From contig NZ_CP092827.1 of the NCBI RefSeq assembly GCF_022533585.1, positions 4,930,001 through 4,994,000 on the forward strand: 64,000 nt of DNA, in the 5' to 3' direction. Positions 28,609 to 39,053 of the stretch are shown piece by piece. The notes beneath the pieces are model-generated. The model was not told where the DNA came from. It did no database searches and saw nothing but the letters and a program-made list of their open reading frames with translations. This DNA comes from Pseudomonas sp. LS.1a (GTDB taxonomy: Bacteria; Pseudomonadota; Gammaproteobacteria; Pseudomonadales; Pseudomonadaceae). The position numbers were made by a program, and so were the translations under genes. Numbering within the stretch: position 1 is the stretch's first letter; each line of letters begins with the position of its first letter.

Positions 28609-29468
28609 ATACAGTCAAGACCGTCCGCGAACTGCGCGCCGCAGTCGCCCGCGCCCGCGGTGAAGGCAAGCGCATCGGCTTCGTACCGACCATGGGCAAC
28701 CTGCACAGCGGCCATGCCGCCCTGGTGACCAAGGCCGCGCAGCGCGCCGATTTCGTGGTCGCCAGCATCTTCGTCAACCCGCTGCAGTTCGGCCCCAACG
28801 AAGACCTCGACAAGTACCCGCGCACCCTGGCCGCCGACCAGGAGCGCCTGCTTCAGGCCGGCTGCAATTTGCTGTTCGCGCCTACCGTCGAAGAGATGTA
28901 CCCCGACGGCATGAGCGTGCAAACCCGCGTCAGCGTGCCCCACCTTTCCGAAGGCCTGTGCGGCGCCAGCCGGCCCGGGCATTTCGAGGGCGTGGCCACC
29001 GTGGTCAGCAAGCTGTTCAACATGGTCCAGCCCGACCTTGCCGTGTTCGGCGAAAAGGACTTCCAGCAGCTGGCGGTGATCCGTGCCATGGTGCGCGACC
29101 TGAACATGCCGATCCAGATCATCGGCGAGCCCACCGTGCGGGCCGAGGACGGCCTCGCGCTGTCGTCGCGCAATGGTTACCTCACGCCTGAACAGCGTGC
29201 TACGGCGCCAGTGGTGTACCGCACCTTGCAGCAGATCGGCGAGGCTATCAGCCATGGCCAGGTTGATTTCCCGGCGCTGACCGAGCAAGGCAAGGCGCAG
29301 CTGACCGCTGCCGGCCTACGCCCGGACTACCTGGAAATTCGCCATGCGTTGACCCTGCGCCCGGCAAGCTTTGGCGACCGCGACCTGGTGATCCTGGTGG
29401 CGGCCTACCTGGGTAACACACGGTTGATCGACAACCTGTACCTGCATCTGGAAGAGAAGACCGCGTAA
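28605..29468 (+). CDS. panC: Pantoate-beta-alanine ligase
   Basis: 287 residues; the ATG at 28605 overlaps the panB stop (ATGA). It joins pantoate and beta-alanine with ATP to give pantothenate. The nucleotidyltransferase motif HSGHAAL (HxGH) is near residue 34 and the KMSKS-like segment ALSSRNGYL is near residue 185; [19 protein letters not shown] is the pantoate site. panD, which supplies beta-alanine and follows panC in P. aeruginosa, is not here; the space up to pgi is only 263 bp and holds a REP element. Confidence 0.97.
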   Translation: MNTVKTVRELRAAVARARGEGKRIGFVPTMGNLHSGHAALVTKAAQRADFVVASIFVNPLQFGPNEDLDKYPRTLAADQERLLQAGCNLLFAPTVEEMYPDGMSVQTRVSVPHLSEGLCGASRPGHFEGVATVVSKLFNMVQPDLAVFGEKDFQQLAVIRAMVRDLNMPIQIIGEPTVRAEDGLALSSRNGYLTPEQRATAPVVYRTLQQIGEAISHGQVDFPALTEQGKAQLTAAGLRPDYLEIRHALTLRPASFGDRDLVILVAAYLGNTRLIDNLYLHLEEKTA

Positions 29469-29472
29469 CGGC

Positions 29473-29590
29473 CTGGGGCTGCCTTGCAGCCCATTCGCCG
29501 GCAAGCCAGCGTCCACCTCGAGCGCATCGGTCTCGAACCATGCGCTATCCCTGTGGGAGCTGGCTTGCCAGCGATGAGGCCAGTACCGGT
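29473..29590. repeat. REP pair (divergent variant)
   Basis: The arms, about 29489-29515 and 29551-29581, pair through GCCGGCAAGCCAGC and GCTGGCTTGCCAGC. The core differs from the other REPs of the window (AGCTGGCTTGCC in place of AGCGGGTTCACC). It sits where panD is found in related species. Confidence 0.75.
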
Positions 29591-29731
29591 AACACAAAGA
29601 CCACTGCGCCCCCCAAATTCCCCCGCCTACCCATTCCCTGCAAGTGGCCTTTGCCTATAATGGTGCCAGCCTGAACCCGGCAATGGCTGCCGTGTCCAAG
29701 GCCTCATCACGCACCAAGGGAACCCCGCGCA

Positions 29732-31396
29732 ATGGCGTATTACCGTACACCCCACGATGTGACGGCCCTGCCCGCCTGGCAGGCGCTCCAGCAACACCGC
29801 GACGCCATGCAAGGTTTCAGCATGCGCGAAGCCTTCGCCGCCGATGCCAAGCGCTTCGACCAGTTCTCCCTGAGCTGCTGCGGCCTGTTCCTCGACTATT
29901 CGAAAAACCTGATCACCGAACAAAGCCGCGACCTGCTGGTCAACCTGGCCAACGAAGTGGGCCTGCAGGACGCCATCAAGTCGATGTTCAGCGGCGAAAT
30001 CATCAACGCCTCCGAAGGTCGCCCGGTACTGCACACCGCCCTGCGCCGGCCGGTAGGCGACAAGCTCAGCGTCAACGGCGTGAACGTCATGCCGGAAGTG
30101 CACAAGGTGCTCAACCAGATCACTGAACTGGTCGGCCGCATCCACGACGGCCTGTGGCGCGGCTACAGCGAAAAACCGATCACCGACGTGGTCAACATCG
30201 GCATCGGTGGCTCGTTCCTCGGCCCCGAGCTGGTCTCCGAGGCGCTGCTGCCCTACGCCCAGCGTGGCGTGCGCTGCCACTACCTGGCGAACATCGACGG
30301 CAGTGAGTTCCACGAGCTGTCGGCCAACCTGCGCGCCGAAACCACCCTGTTCATCGTCTCGTCGAAGTCGTTCAACACCCTCGAGACCCTGAAGAACGCC
30401 ATGGCCGCGCGTACCTGGTACCTGGCCCAGGGCGGCTCGGAAGCCGAGCTGTACCGCCACTTCATCGCCGTCTCCAGCAACAAGGCCGCCGCCGTGGCCT
30501 TCGGCATCCGCGAAGAAAACATCTTCCCGATGTGGGACTGGGTGGGCGGGCGCTACTCGCTGTGGTCGGCGATCGGCCTGCCGATCGCCCTGGCCATCGG
30601 TACCGCCAACTTCAAGGAACTGCTGTCCGGTGCCTACACCATGGACCAGCACTTCCAGACTGCGCCGTTCGACAAGAACATGCCGGTGCTGCTGGCCCTG
30701 CTGGGCGTGTGGTACGGCAACTTCTGGGGCGCCCAGAGCCACGCGATCCTGCCGTACGACCACTACCTGCGCAACATCACCAAGCACCTGCAACAGCTGG
30801 ACATGGAGTCCAACGGCAAGAGCGTGCTGCAGGACGGCACCCCGGTGAAGACCGATACCGGCCCGGTGATCTGGGGCGGCGTCGGCTGCAACGGCCAGCA
30901 CGCCTACCACCAGTTGCTGCACCAGGGCACCCAACTGATTCCGGCCGATTTCATCGTGCCGGTGGTGAGCTTCAACCCGGTGGCCGACCATCATCAGTGG
31001 CTGTACGCCAACTGCCTGTCGCAGAGCCAGGCGCTGATGCTGGGCAAAACCCGCGAGGAAGCCGAAGCCGAGCTGCGTGGCAAAGGCCTGAACGAAGCGG
31101 ACATCGAAAAGCTCGCCCCGCACAAGGTGATCCCGGGCAACCGCCCGAGCAACACCCTGGTGGTGGAACGCATCAGCCCCCGCCGCCTGGGCGCGCTGGT
31201 GGCGATGTACGAGCACAAGGTCTTCGTACAGAGCGTGATCTGGGGCATCAACGCCTTCGACCAGTGGGGCGTGGAACTGGGCAAGGAACTGGGCAAGGGC
31301 GTTTACCAGCGTCTTGTAGGAAGCCTGGAAGACAGCGCCGAAGACGGTTCCACCCAAGGCCTGATCAACTACTTCCGCGGCCGTCACCGCGGTTGA
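29732..31396 (+). CDS. pgi: Glucose-6-phosphate isomerase
   Basis: 554 residues, full length. It interconverts glucose-6-phosphate and fructose-6-phosphate. In pseudomonads, which lack phosphofructokinase, it serves mainly the recycling of fructose-6-phosphate into the Entner-Doudoroff route and gluconeogenesis. Typical segments are [20 protein letters not shown] near residue 155, [13 protein letters not shown], and the catalytic [18 protein letters not shown] near residue 265. The last catalytic lysine lies in [17 protein letters not shown] near residue 510. Confidence 0.97.
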   Translation: MAYYRTPHDVTALPAWQALQQHRDAMQGFSMREAFAADAKRFDQFSLSCCGLFLDYSKNLITEQSRDLLVNLANEVGLQDAIKSMFSGEIINASEGRPVLHTALRRPVGDKLSVNGVNVMPEVHKVLNQITELVGRIHDGLWRGYSEKPITDVVNIGIGGSFLGPELVSEALLPYAQRGVRCHYLANIDGSEFHELSANLRAETTLFIVSSKSFNTLETLKNAMAARTWYLAQGGSEAELYRHFIAVSSNKAAAVAFGIREENIFPMWDWVGGRYSLWSAIGLPIALAIGTANFKELLSGAYTMDQHFQTAPFDKNMPVLLALLGVWYGNFWGAQSHAILPYDHYLRNITKHLQQLDMESNGKSVLQDGTPVKTDTGPVIWGGVGCNGQHAYHQLLHQGTQLIPADFIVPVVSFNPVADHHQWLYANCLSQSQALMLGKTREEAEAELRGKGLNEADIEKLAPHKVIPGNRPSNTLVVERISPRRLGALVAMYEHKVFVQSVIWGINAFDQWGVELGKELGKGVYQRLVGSLEDSAEDGSTQGLINYFRGRHRG

Positions 31397-31408
31397 TCTG
31401 AAACCTTC

Positions 31409-31513
31409 GACCGCTTCTTCGCGGGCTTGCCCGCTCCCACAGATACTGCACAGGCCTCAAGAACTGTTTAGTACCTGTGGGAGCGGGCAGGCCCGCGAAG
31501 AGGCCGGCACAGG
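31409..31513. repeat. REP pair (inverted)
   Basis: Arms with CGCGGGCTTGCCCGCTCCCA (left) and TGGGAGCGGGCAGGCCCGCG (right) lie between pgi and acs. Confidence 0.85.
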
Positions 31514-31594
31514 TTGAACACCTCTCCCAGCTACACTGTCCTATCGAATAGCCGTTGCAGTCCATCGCCCCTTACAAGAGCAGGACCACCCGCC

Positions 31595-33529
<1,935 letters not shown>

Positions 33530-33571
33530 CCGGCGGCCGCTGTTCATGGCCGCCCTGAACCACAGGTCGCC

Positions 33572-34441
33572 ATGGAAGCCCTTCGCCGTCGCATCGAAAC
33601 CCAGGTCATGAGCCTCACCGGGCTGGCCCTCGGCCAGCTCGACCTGGAATCGCCCAAGGGCGACCCCGGCCTGTTCGGCCCGCACAGCATCAGCTGGCAG
33701 GTACATGGCGACTTCCCGAGCATGCTGGTCGGTGGCATCAGTGCCCTCATGCTGCAGTTGCTGCACCCGCTGGCACTGGCCGGGGTGTGGGAGCATTCCA
33801 ACTTCCGTGAAGACCTGCTCGGCCGCCTGCGCCGCACCAGCCAGTTCATCTCCGGCACCACCTTCGGTGCCACCCGCGATGCCGAGTGGCTGATCGACAA
33901 GGTGCGCACCATCCACCTGCAGGTGACCGGCACCGCGCCGGACGGCCGCCCGTATGCGGCCAGCGACCCGGACCTGCTGACCTGGGTGCATGTGGCGGAA
34001 GTCAGCAGCTTCCTCGCCGCCCACCTGCGTTACCGCAACCCGCACCTTGCGCGCGCCGAGCAGGATGCCTACTACGCCGAGATCGCGCTGATCGCCGAGC
34101 GCCTTGGTGCCCGCGACGTGCCGCGCTCGTGCCAGCAGGTCGAGGACTACCTGCAGCGCATGCGCCCGCAGTTGCAATGCGATGCCCGTAGTCACCAAGT
34201 GGTCGACATCCTGCTCGACGCCCCGGCTCCCAGCCGCCTGGCACAGCCTGTGGGCAAGCTGATGCTGCACGCCGGCATCGACCTGCTGCCGGCCTGGGCC
34301 CAGGCCATGCTCGGCCTGCAGCACGGCCCTTTGCAGCGGCGCATGATCCGCCTGGGCCTGCAACGCACCGCACCGATACTGCGCTGGGCGATGCGCGACG
34401 GCTCGGCACACCGGGCCAAACGGCGCATGGGTATCGAATGA
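33572..34441 (+). CDS. MpaB/DUF2236 family oxygenase-like protein
   Basis: 289 residues. It fits the DUF2236 family (rubber oxygenase Lcp / mycophenolic acid MpaB type): ISWQVHGDFPSMLVGGISAL near residue 45, LLHPLALAGVWEHSNF near residue 65 with candidate haem ligands, TTFGATRDAEWLI near residue 100, and LLTWVHVAEVSSFL near residue 140. There is no signal peptide. The substrate is unknown. It starts 42 bp after acsA on the same strand, so it may be co-transcribed, but a functional link to acetate is not evident. Confidence 0.82.
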   Translation: MEALRRRIETQVMSLTGLALGQLDLESPKGDPGLFGPHSISWQVHGDFPSMLVGGISALMLQLLHPLALAGVWEHSNFREDLLGRLRRTSQFISGTTFGATRDAEWLIDKVRTIHLQVTGTAPDGRPYAASDPDLLTWVHVAEVSSFLAAHLRYRNPHLARAEQDAYYAEIALIAERLGARDVPRSCQQVEDYLQRMRPQLQCDARSHQVVDILLDAPAPSRLAQPVGKLMLHAGIDLLPAWAQAMLGLQHGPLQRRMIRLGLQRTAPILRWAMRDGSAHRAKRRMGIE

Positions 34442-34519
34442 GATCAAATGGTCGCCTCAGCGGAACTGATTTAACGTGCCATACTCCAAGCTCTCCTGCT
34501 TAGACAGACGAAGCGACAC

Positions 34520-37456
34520 ATGTACAAAGGATTGACTCGCGCCGCTGGCGCACTTCTGGCCCTCGTAGCCCTCTACAGCCTTCTTGGCTTTCTCATACTC
34601 CCCGGTGTCGCGCTGCGCATCGCCAACCAGCAGTTGGCCCAGTACGCAACCGTGCCTGCCCACCTCGAACGGATCGAGCTCAACCCCTTCAGCCTCGAGC
34701 TGACGCTGTGGGGCCTGCAGATCGGCGAGCCGGGCAAGGAGCAGGTCGGCTTCGACCGGCTGTACGCCAACCTCTCGCTCGACAGCCTGTGGAGCGGTGC
34801 CCTGCACCTGGACGCAGTGGAACTGGTCAAACCACGCAACGAAGTGCTGTTCGCCAAGGACGGTACCCTCAACCTGACCCGCCTGTTCAAGTTGCCCCCA
34901 AGCGAAGCCAAGCCCGACGAGCCGCCCAGCGACCCGTTCCCGCTGCGCATCGGCAGCATCAAGCTCAGCGACGGTTACCTGCACTTCGAGGACCTGCGCC
35001 CGAGCGAGCCGATCGAGTTCCTCTACGACAACATGAACCTGGAGCTGAATAACCTCAGTACCTTGCCCAACGACAATGCCGACATGAACCTGGTGGCCAT
35101 CGGCCCCAACGGCGGGCGCATCGACTGGAAAGGCACCCTGAGCCTGGCGCCGATCGCCTCTGAAGGCACACTGAAGGTCACCGACGGCAACATGAAGGCG
35201 TTCTGGCCCTATGTACGCGATGCCGTACCACTGGTGCTGGAAAACGGCGTGGTCAGCCTCGACACCCACTACAAGCTCAACCTCGCCAAGCAGACCGAAC
35301 TGTTGCTGGACAACGCGTCGGTGCGCATTGCCCCGTTCGCCATCAAGGCTCCGGATGGTCGCCCGCTGGCGCGCCTGGCCAGCCTGGAAGTGAGCGAGAC
35401 CTCCGTCGACCTGGTCAAGCAACTGGTCACCGTGGGCAAGATCCGCAGCGAAAAACTGGAAACCTGGGCCGCACTGGAAAAGGACGGCCAGCTCGATTGG
35501 CAGAAGCTGTTCGCCAGCCAGCCGGCCAAGGCCACACCGAAGGAAAAGGCCGAGCCGGCCGCCGCCGAGCCCACACCGGAACAGCAAGCCGCCAAGGAGC
35601 CGGGCAAGCCCTGGCAGGTGCTGCTCAAGGACGTGCAACTGCGTAACTATCTGGTGCACCTGGCAGACCGCACCCAGAAAGAGCCGGTGGCCCTCGACGT
35701 CGGCCCGCTCAACGCCGACCTGCAAGGTTTCGACAGCCTCAACCAGTCGCCCTTCACCCTCAAGCTCGATACCGGCGTGGGCAAGCAGGGCAAACTGCAG
35801 GCGGCCGGCCAGGTCAACCTGGCACCCATATGGGCCAAGCTGGACGTGAGCAGCCGCGACATCGACCTGCGGGTGGCCCAGGCCTATATCAGCCCGTTCA
35901 TCCTGCTGGAGCTGCGCAGCGGCATGCTCGCCAGCGACCTCAAGGTCGACCTGAAGAACACCGCACCGCTGGCCTTCAGCATCACCGGCAAGGCGCAGGT
36001 CAGCCAGTTGCACACCCTCGACACCATCAAGAGCCGCGACTTCGTCAAATGGCAGCAGGTGAACGTCGATGGCCTGTCCTACGTGCACGGCGATGCGCTG
36101 TCGATCGACAAGGTAACCCTGCTGCAGCCCTATGCGCGCTTCATCATCAATGAAGACCGCACCACCAACATCAATGACCTGCTGATCCCGCAGCCGGCCG
36201 GCGCCCCGGCGACCAGCCAGGCCAGGCCGACCGCAGCCAGCAACGACAAGCCGCTGGGTATCCACATCGGCCAGATCGACATCAACGACGGCTCGGCCAA
36301 CTTCGCCGACCTGTCCCTTACCCCCAACTTCGCCACGGCCATCCAGCAGCTCAACGGCCAGATCGGCACCATCGACAACCGCAAGCCGGTGCCGGCCAAG
36401 GTCAACGTCAAGGGCAAGGTCGACCGCTATGCGCCGGTCACCATCAAAGGCGCCCTCAACCCGTTCAACCCGCTGGCCAGCCTGGACATCGCCACCAGCT
36501 TCAAGCGGGTCGAGCTGACCACACTGACACCCTACTCCGGCAAGTTCGCCGGCTTCCGTATCCGCAAGGGCCGGCTCAACCTCGACCTGCACTACCTGAT
36601 CACCAACGGCCAGCTGAAGGCCGAGAACAAGGTGGTGGTGGAGCAGTTGCAGTTGGGCGAGAAGGTCGACAGCCCGGACGCTGTGGACTTGCCGATCCGC
36701 CTGGCGGTGGCGCTGCTGAAGGATACCGAAGGCAAGATCTCGATCGAGCTGCCGGTGTCCGGCGACCTCAACAACCCGCAGTTCAGCGTGATGCCGATCG
36801 TCTGGCAAACCCTGCGCAACCTGGTGTTGCGCGCGGCACAGGCGCCGTTCAAGTTCATTGGCGGGCTGGTTGCCGGCAGTGGCTCGGAAGACCTGGGCAA
36901 CGTGGCCTTCGCCCCAGGCTCCAGCGAGCTCAGTGGCGACGCCCAGGCATCGCTGGACAAACTGGCATCGGCCCTGAAGGAGCGCCCGGAACTGCGCCTG
37001 GAAATCGAAGGCACCAGCGCCCAGGCCAGCGATGGCCCGCTGATCGCCCAGCAGCGCCTGGAGCGTGAGTACCAGGCCACCTGGTACAAGATCCTGCAAC
37101 GTCGCGGTGACAAAGTGCCGGCCAATGCCTCGATGCTGGTGGTCGACGACAGCGACAAACCGGCGATGCTCGAAGGCATCTACCGTAACCGCCTGAAGCA
37201 GCAGCCGCCTGCCGAATGGGAGCAACTGGGCCGCGACGAGCGCACCGCCAAGCTGCGCGAGGCGGTGATCAAGTCCTGGGCCGAGAGTACCGCGCTGCTG
37301 CGCACACTGGGCCAGGAGCGGGCCAGCAGCATCAAGGATTACCTGGTGGACAAGGGCCAGCTGGAAGATGACCGGGTGTACTTCATCGATACCAACCTGG
37401 GCCAGGCCGAGAGCGATGGGCGGGTGGTGACGCCGATGCATCTGGATGCCGAATAA
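34520..37456 (+). CDS. Large DUF748 (AsmA-like) envelope protein
   Basis: 978 residues. One N-terminal membrane helix (ALLALVALYSLLGFLILPG) anchors a long periplasmic part built from repeated beta-rich segments, as in the DUF748/AsmA-like family; these are related to bridge-type lipid transport proteins such as TamB and YdbH. An Ala/Pro/Glu-rich linker lies near residues 335-355. The last ~170 residues contain NVAFAPGSSELSGDAQASLD and a repetitive ELRLEIEGT pattern reminiscent of OmpA-like peptidoglycan-binding domains. The exact role is unknown. It appears to be a single gene. Confidence 0.85.
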   Translation: MYKGLTRAAGALLALVALYSLLGFLILPGVALRIANQQLAQYATVPAHLERIELNPFSLELTLWGLQIGEPGKEQVGFDRLYANLSLDSLWSGALHLDAVELVKPRNEVLFAKDGTLNLTRLFKLPPSEAKPDEPPSDPFPLRIGSIKLSDGYLHFEDLRPSEPIEFLYDNMNLELNNLSTLPNDNADMNLVAIGPNGGRIDWKGTLSLAPIASEGTLKVTDGNMKAFWPYVRDAVPLVLENGVVSLDTHYKLNLAKQTELLLDNASVRIAPFAIKAPDGRPLARLASLEVSETSVDLVKQLVTVGKIRSEKLETWAALEKDGQLDWQKLFASQPAKATPKEKAEPAAAEPTPEQQAAKEPGKPWQVLLKDVQLRNYLVHLADRTQKEPVALDVGPLNADLQGFDSLNQSPFTLKLDTGVGKQGKLQAAGQVNLAPIWAKLDVSSRDIDLRVAQAYISPFILLELRSGMLASDLKVDLKNTAPLAFSITGKAQVSQLHTLDTIKSRDFVKWQQVNVDGLSYVHGDALSIDKVTLLQPYARFIINEDRTTNINDLLIPQPAGAPATSQARPTAASNDKPLGIHIGQIDINDGSANFADLSLTPNFATAIQQLNGQIGTIDNRKPVPAKVNVKGKVDRYAPVTIKGALNPFNPLASLDIATSFKRVELTTLTPYSGKFAGFRIRKGRLNLDLHYLITNGQLKAENKVVVEQLQLGEKVDSPDAVDLPIRLAVALLKDTEGKISIELPVSGDLNNPQFSVMPIVWQTLRNLVLRAAQAPFKFIGGLVAGSGSEDLGNVAFAPGSSELSGDAQASLDKLASALKERPELRLEIEGTSAQASDGPLIAQQRLEREYQATWYKILQRRGDKVPANASMLVVDDSDKPAMLEGIYRNRLKQQPPAEWEQLGRDERTAKLREAVIKSWAESTALLRTLGQERASSIKDYLVDKGQLEDDRVYFIDTNLGQAESDGRVVTPMHLDAE

Positions 37457-37471
37457 TCTCTACCAGCAGGT

Positions 37472-37590
37472 CTGGCCTCTTCGCGGGTAAACCCGCTCCC
37501 ACAGGGAATGCGCCCGCCTTGAGCTGTGCGCTATCCCGGTGGGAGCGGGTTCATCGGGGCGCCGAACCGCCGCGAATAGGCCGGTACAGG
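37472..37590. repeat. REP pair (inverted)
   Basis: The left arm carries TCTTCGCGGGTAAACCCGCT and the right arm GGGAGCGGGTTCATCGGGGC with an insertion of about ten bases. It lies between the converging DUF748 and VOC genes. Confidence 0.8.
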
Positions 37591-37592
37591 CT

Positions 37593-38006
37593 TCACACCA
37601 ACCGCTGCCCCGACACCGCCGGGTGATACAACGGCTGCACCTTGTTCCCCGCCGGGTCCAGCAGGTGGAAGCTGCGCGCCCCGTCACCATGGTTGAACGG
37701 CCGGTCCAGCAAGGTCACGCCGTGCGCCTTGAAGTACTGGTACCAGGCCTCCAGCTCCTCCACGCTATCGACGATGAACCCATAGTGGTCCAGGGTCTGC
37801 AAACCATTGGCCGCCCCTGCCCCGCGCCCCAGCGACAGGTTGTCGTTACCACAAGTGAGATACACCAGGTCTTCGTTGGCGCGGTTCAGCACCTCCATGC
37901 CCAGCACATCGACATAGAAGCGTTCGCACTCCTCGAGGTTGGGCACCAACAAGGCAATATGACGCAGGCCATTCAGGCGACCAGGGCGTGCAGGCAATTC
38001 GGACAT
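37593..38006 (-). CDS. VOC family (glyoxalase/dioxygenase superfamily) protein
   Basis: 137 residues from the ATG at 38006 with GGAG about 8 nt upstream. Two VOC beta-alpha-beta-beta-beta modules are visible, each with a metal-ligand type His (LRHIALLVPNLEECERFYVD and TLDHYGFIVDSVEELEAWY). In the last strand the usual glutamate is replaced by glutamine (LDPAGNKVQPLYH). The substrate is unknown. It is divergent from the ABM-domain gene at 38067, over a palindrome that could be a shared operator. Confidence 0.85.
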   Translation of the reverse strand: MSELPARPGRLNGLRHIALLVPNLEECERFYVDVLGMEVLNRANEDLVYLTCGNDNLSLGRGAGAANGLQTLDHYGFIVDSVEELEAWYQYFKAHGVTLLDRPFNHGDGARSFHLLDPAGNKVQPLYHPAVSGQRLV

Positions 38007-38022
38007 TGGCGAGGCTCCATTT

Positions 38023-38032
38023 TTGTATACAA
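38023..38032. promoter_or_regulatory. Perfect palindrome TTGTATACAA, putative shared operator
   Basis: A 10 bp perfect palindrome lies between the divergent VOC and ABM genes, 17 bp from the former and 34 bp from the latter. Sites of this shape (TTGTATACAA) are typical for FadR/FCD-type GntR repressors. No such regulator is encoded next to it. Confidence 0.5.
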
Positions 38033-38066
38033 TTCACAATAGAATTTAAAACAAAAGGAGAGCCTT

Positions 38067-38369
38067 GTGTATAGCCTGTTCATCAAGACCCGTGTGAAGC
38101 CCGGTTGCGCCGAGGGTTTTCTGACCGCGATCAAGGTCAATGCCGCTGCATCCGTCGCCACCGAACCTGGCTGCCTGGTGTTCGATGTGTCGCAGGACCG
38201 GGTCGACCCGGAGGTGATTTACCTGTACGAGATCTACCGTGATGATGCGGCGTACGAAGCGCATACCCAGACCGCGCATTTCCGCGACAGTCGGCCGTTG
38301 GTTGAGCCCTTGATCCTTGAGCAGGAATGCTTCGAGAGTGATGTGATTGCGCGGAATCCGGTGTTTTAA
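38067..38369 (+). CDS. ABM-domain (putative quinol monooxygenase, YgiN/LsrG-like) protein
   Basis: 100 residues from a GTG at 38067, with AAAGGAG six bases upstream. It has the dimeric alpha-beta barrel of the antibiotic biosynthesis monooxygenase domain: FIKTRVKPGCAEGFLTAIKV, EPGCLVFDVSQDR, and YLYEIYRDDAAYEAHTQTAH. Members oxidise quinols or process small signal molecules such as the LsrG substrate. The true substrate is unknown. It is divergent from the VOC gene; the pair could act on one aromatic or carbonyl compound. Confidence 0.85.
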   Translation: MYSLFIKTRVKPGCAEGFLTAIKVNAAASVATEPGCLVFDVSQDRVDPEVIYLYEIYRDDAAYEAHTQTAHFRDSRPLVEPLILEQECFESDVIARNPVF

Positions 38370-38371
38370 GT

Positions 38372-38400
38372 GAAGAGGGGCTGCTGTGCAGCCCCTTCTT
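38372..38400. terminator. Bidirectional terminator between ABM and BON genes
   Basis: The stem GAGGGGCTGC with GCAGCCCCTTC surrounds a TGT loop. It is followed by T-rich sequence on the plus strand and lies between the two converging genes. Confidence 0.75.
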
Positions 38401-38439
38401 GAATGGGTGGCCAAATCCGTTTGGCCGACGGGACATTCC

Positions 38440-38790
38440 TTATTCGGACTTCAGGCCATCAGCCGACACGGCCTGCACGCCCTTGATCTTCTTGGCGATG
38501 GCAATGGCCGCCTCTTTCTGTGCTGCGGTCACCGCCGTGTCAGAAGACAGCGACACGACACCCTTGTTGGTTTCGACCTTGATATCGCCACCAGGCACAC
38601 CTTTCTCGGTCATCAGGTCAGCCTTTACCTTGGTAGTGATCCAGGTATCGGAGGCTGCTTCCTTGGTCTTGGTCACCTCACCGGCCGCCAGCGTCATCGG
38701 GGCCTGGGTGGACTGCTGGGCGAATGCCGCGTTAGCCATGGTCAGGGTCAGAGCGGTAGCAGTAGCGGCAGCAATGGCGAACTTCTTCAT
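38440..38790 (-). CDS. Periplasmic BON-domain protein
   Basis: 116 residues from the ATG at 38790, with AGGAG eight bases upstream; the frame upstream to 38859 is unsupported. A Sec signal (KKFAIAAATATALTLTMA, ending at AFA) precedes a single BON domain: DTWITTKVKADLMTEKGVPG, then IKVETNKGVVSLSSD with the conserved glycine. BON domains are thought to bind phospholipid or attach proteins to membranes (OsmY type, which has two). It is probably a stress or envelope protein. A single gene with its own terminator. Confidence 0.88.
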   Translation of the reverse strand: MKKFAIAAATATALTLTMANAAFAQQSTQAPMTLAAGEVTKTKEAASDTWITTKVKADLMTEKGVPGGDIKVETNKGVVSLSSDTAVTAAQKEAAIAIAKKIKGVQAVSADGLKSE

Positions 38791-39008
38791 AGGGATCACT
38801 CCTGTTTTTCGAAAGGTCTGCGCCGTACATCCTGGCGACAGGTATGAGGATAGCTGCATGCGCTATGCCAGCTATTCCCTTTAGTCTTTTTCCTTTTAAA
38901 TCAATTACTTAGCAAACAGCCAGCATTCCCGGAGTCGTGCATTTTGCAATCCGCACGATAATCCTGCATGCAAGATGCAAGTCCGCAAAAGGTTCCCTTT
39001 CACCCATG

Positions 39009-39034
39009 AAAAAAGGGCCCCGAAGGGCCCTTTT
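39009..39034 (-). terminator. Rho-independent terminator of pnp
   Basis: On the minus strand AAAAGGGCCC and GGGCCCTTTT pair around a TTCG tetraloop and end in six T. It lies 19 nt after the pnp stop. Confidence 0.92.
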
Positions 39035-39053
39035 CCTGTTGCGTGGCAGTCGC

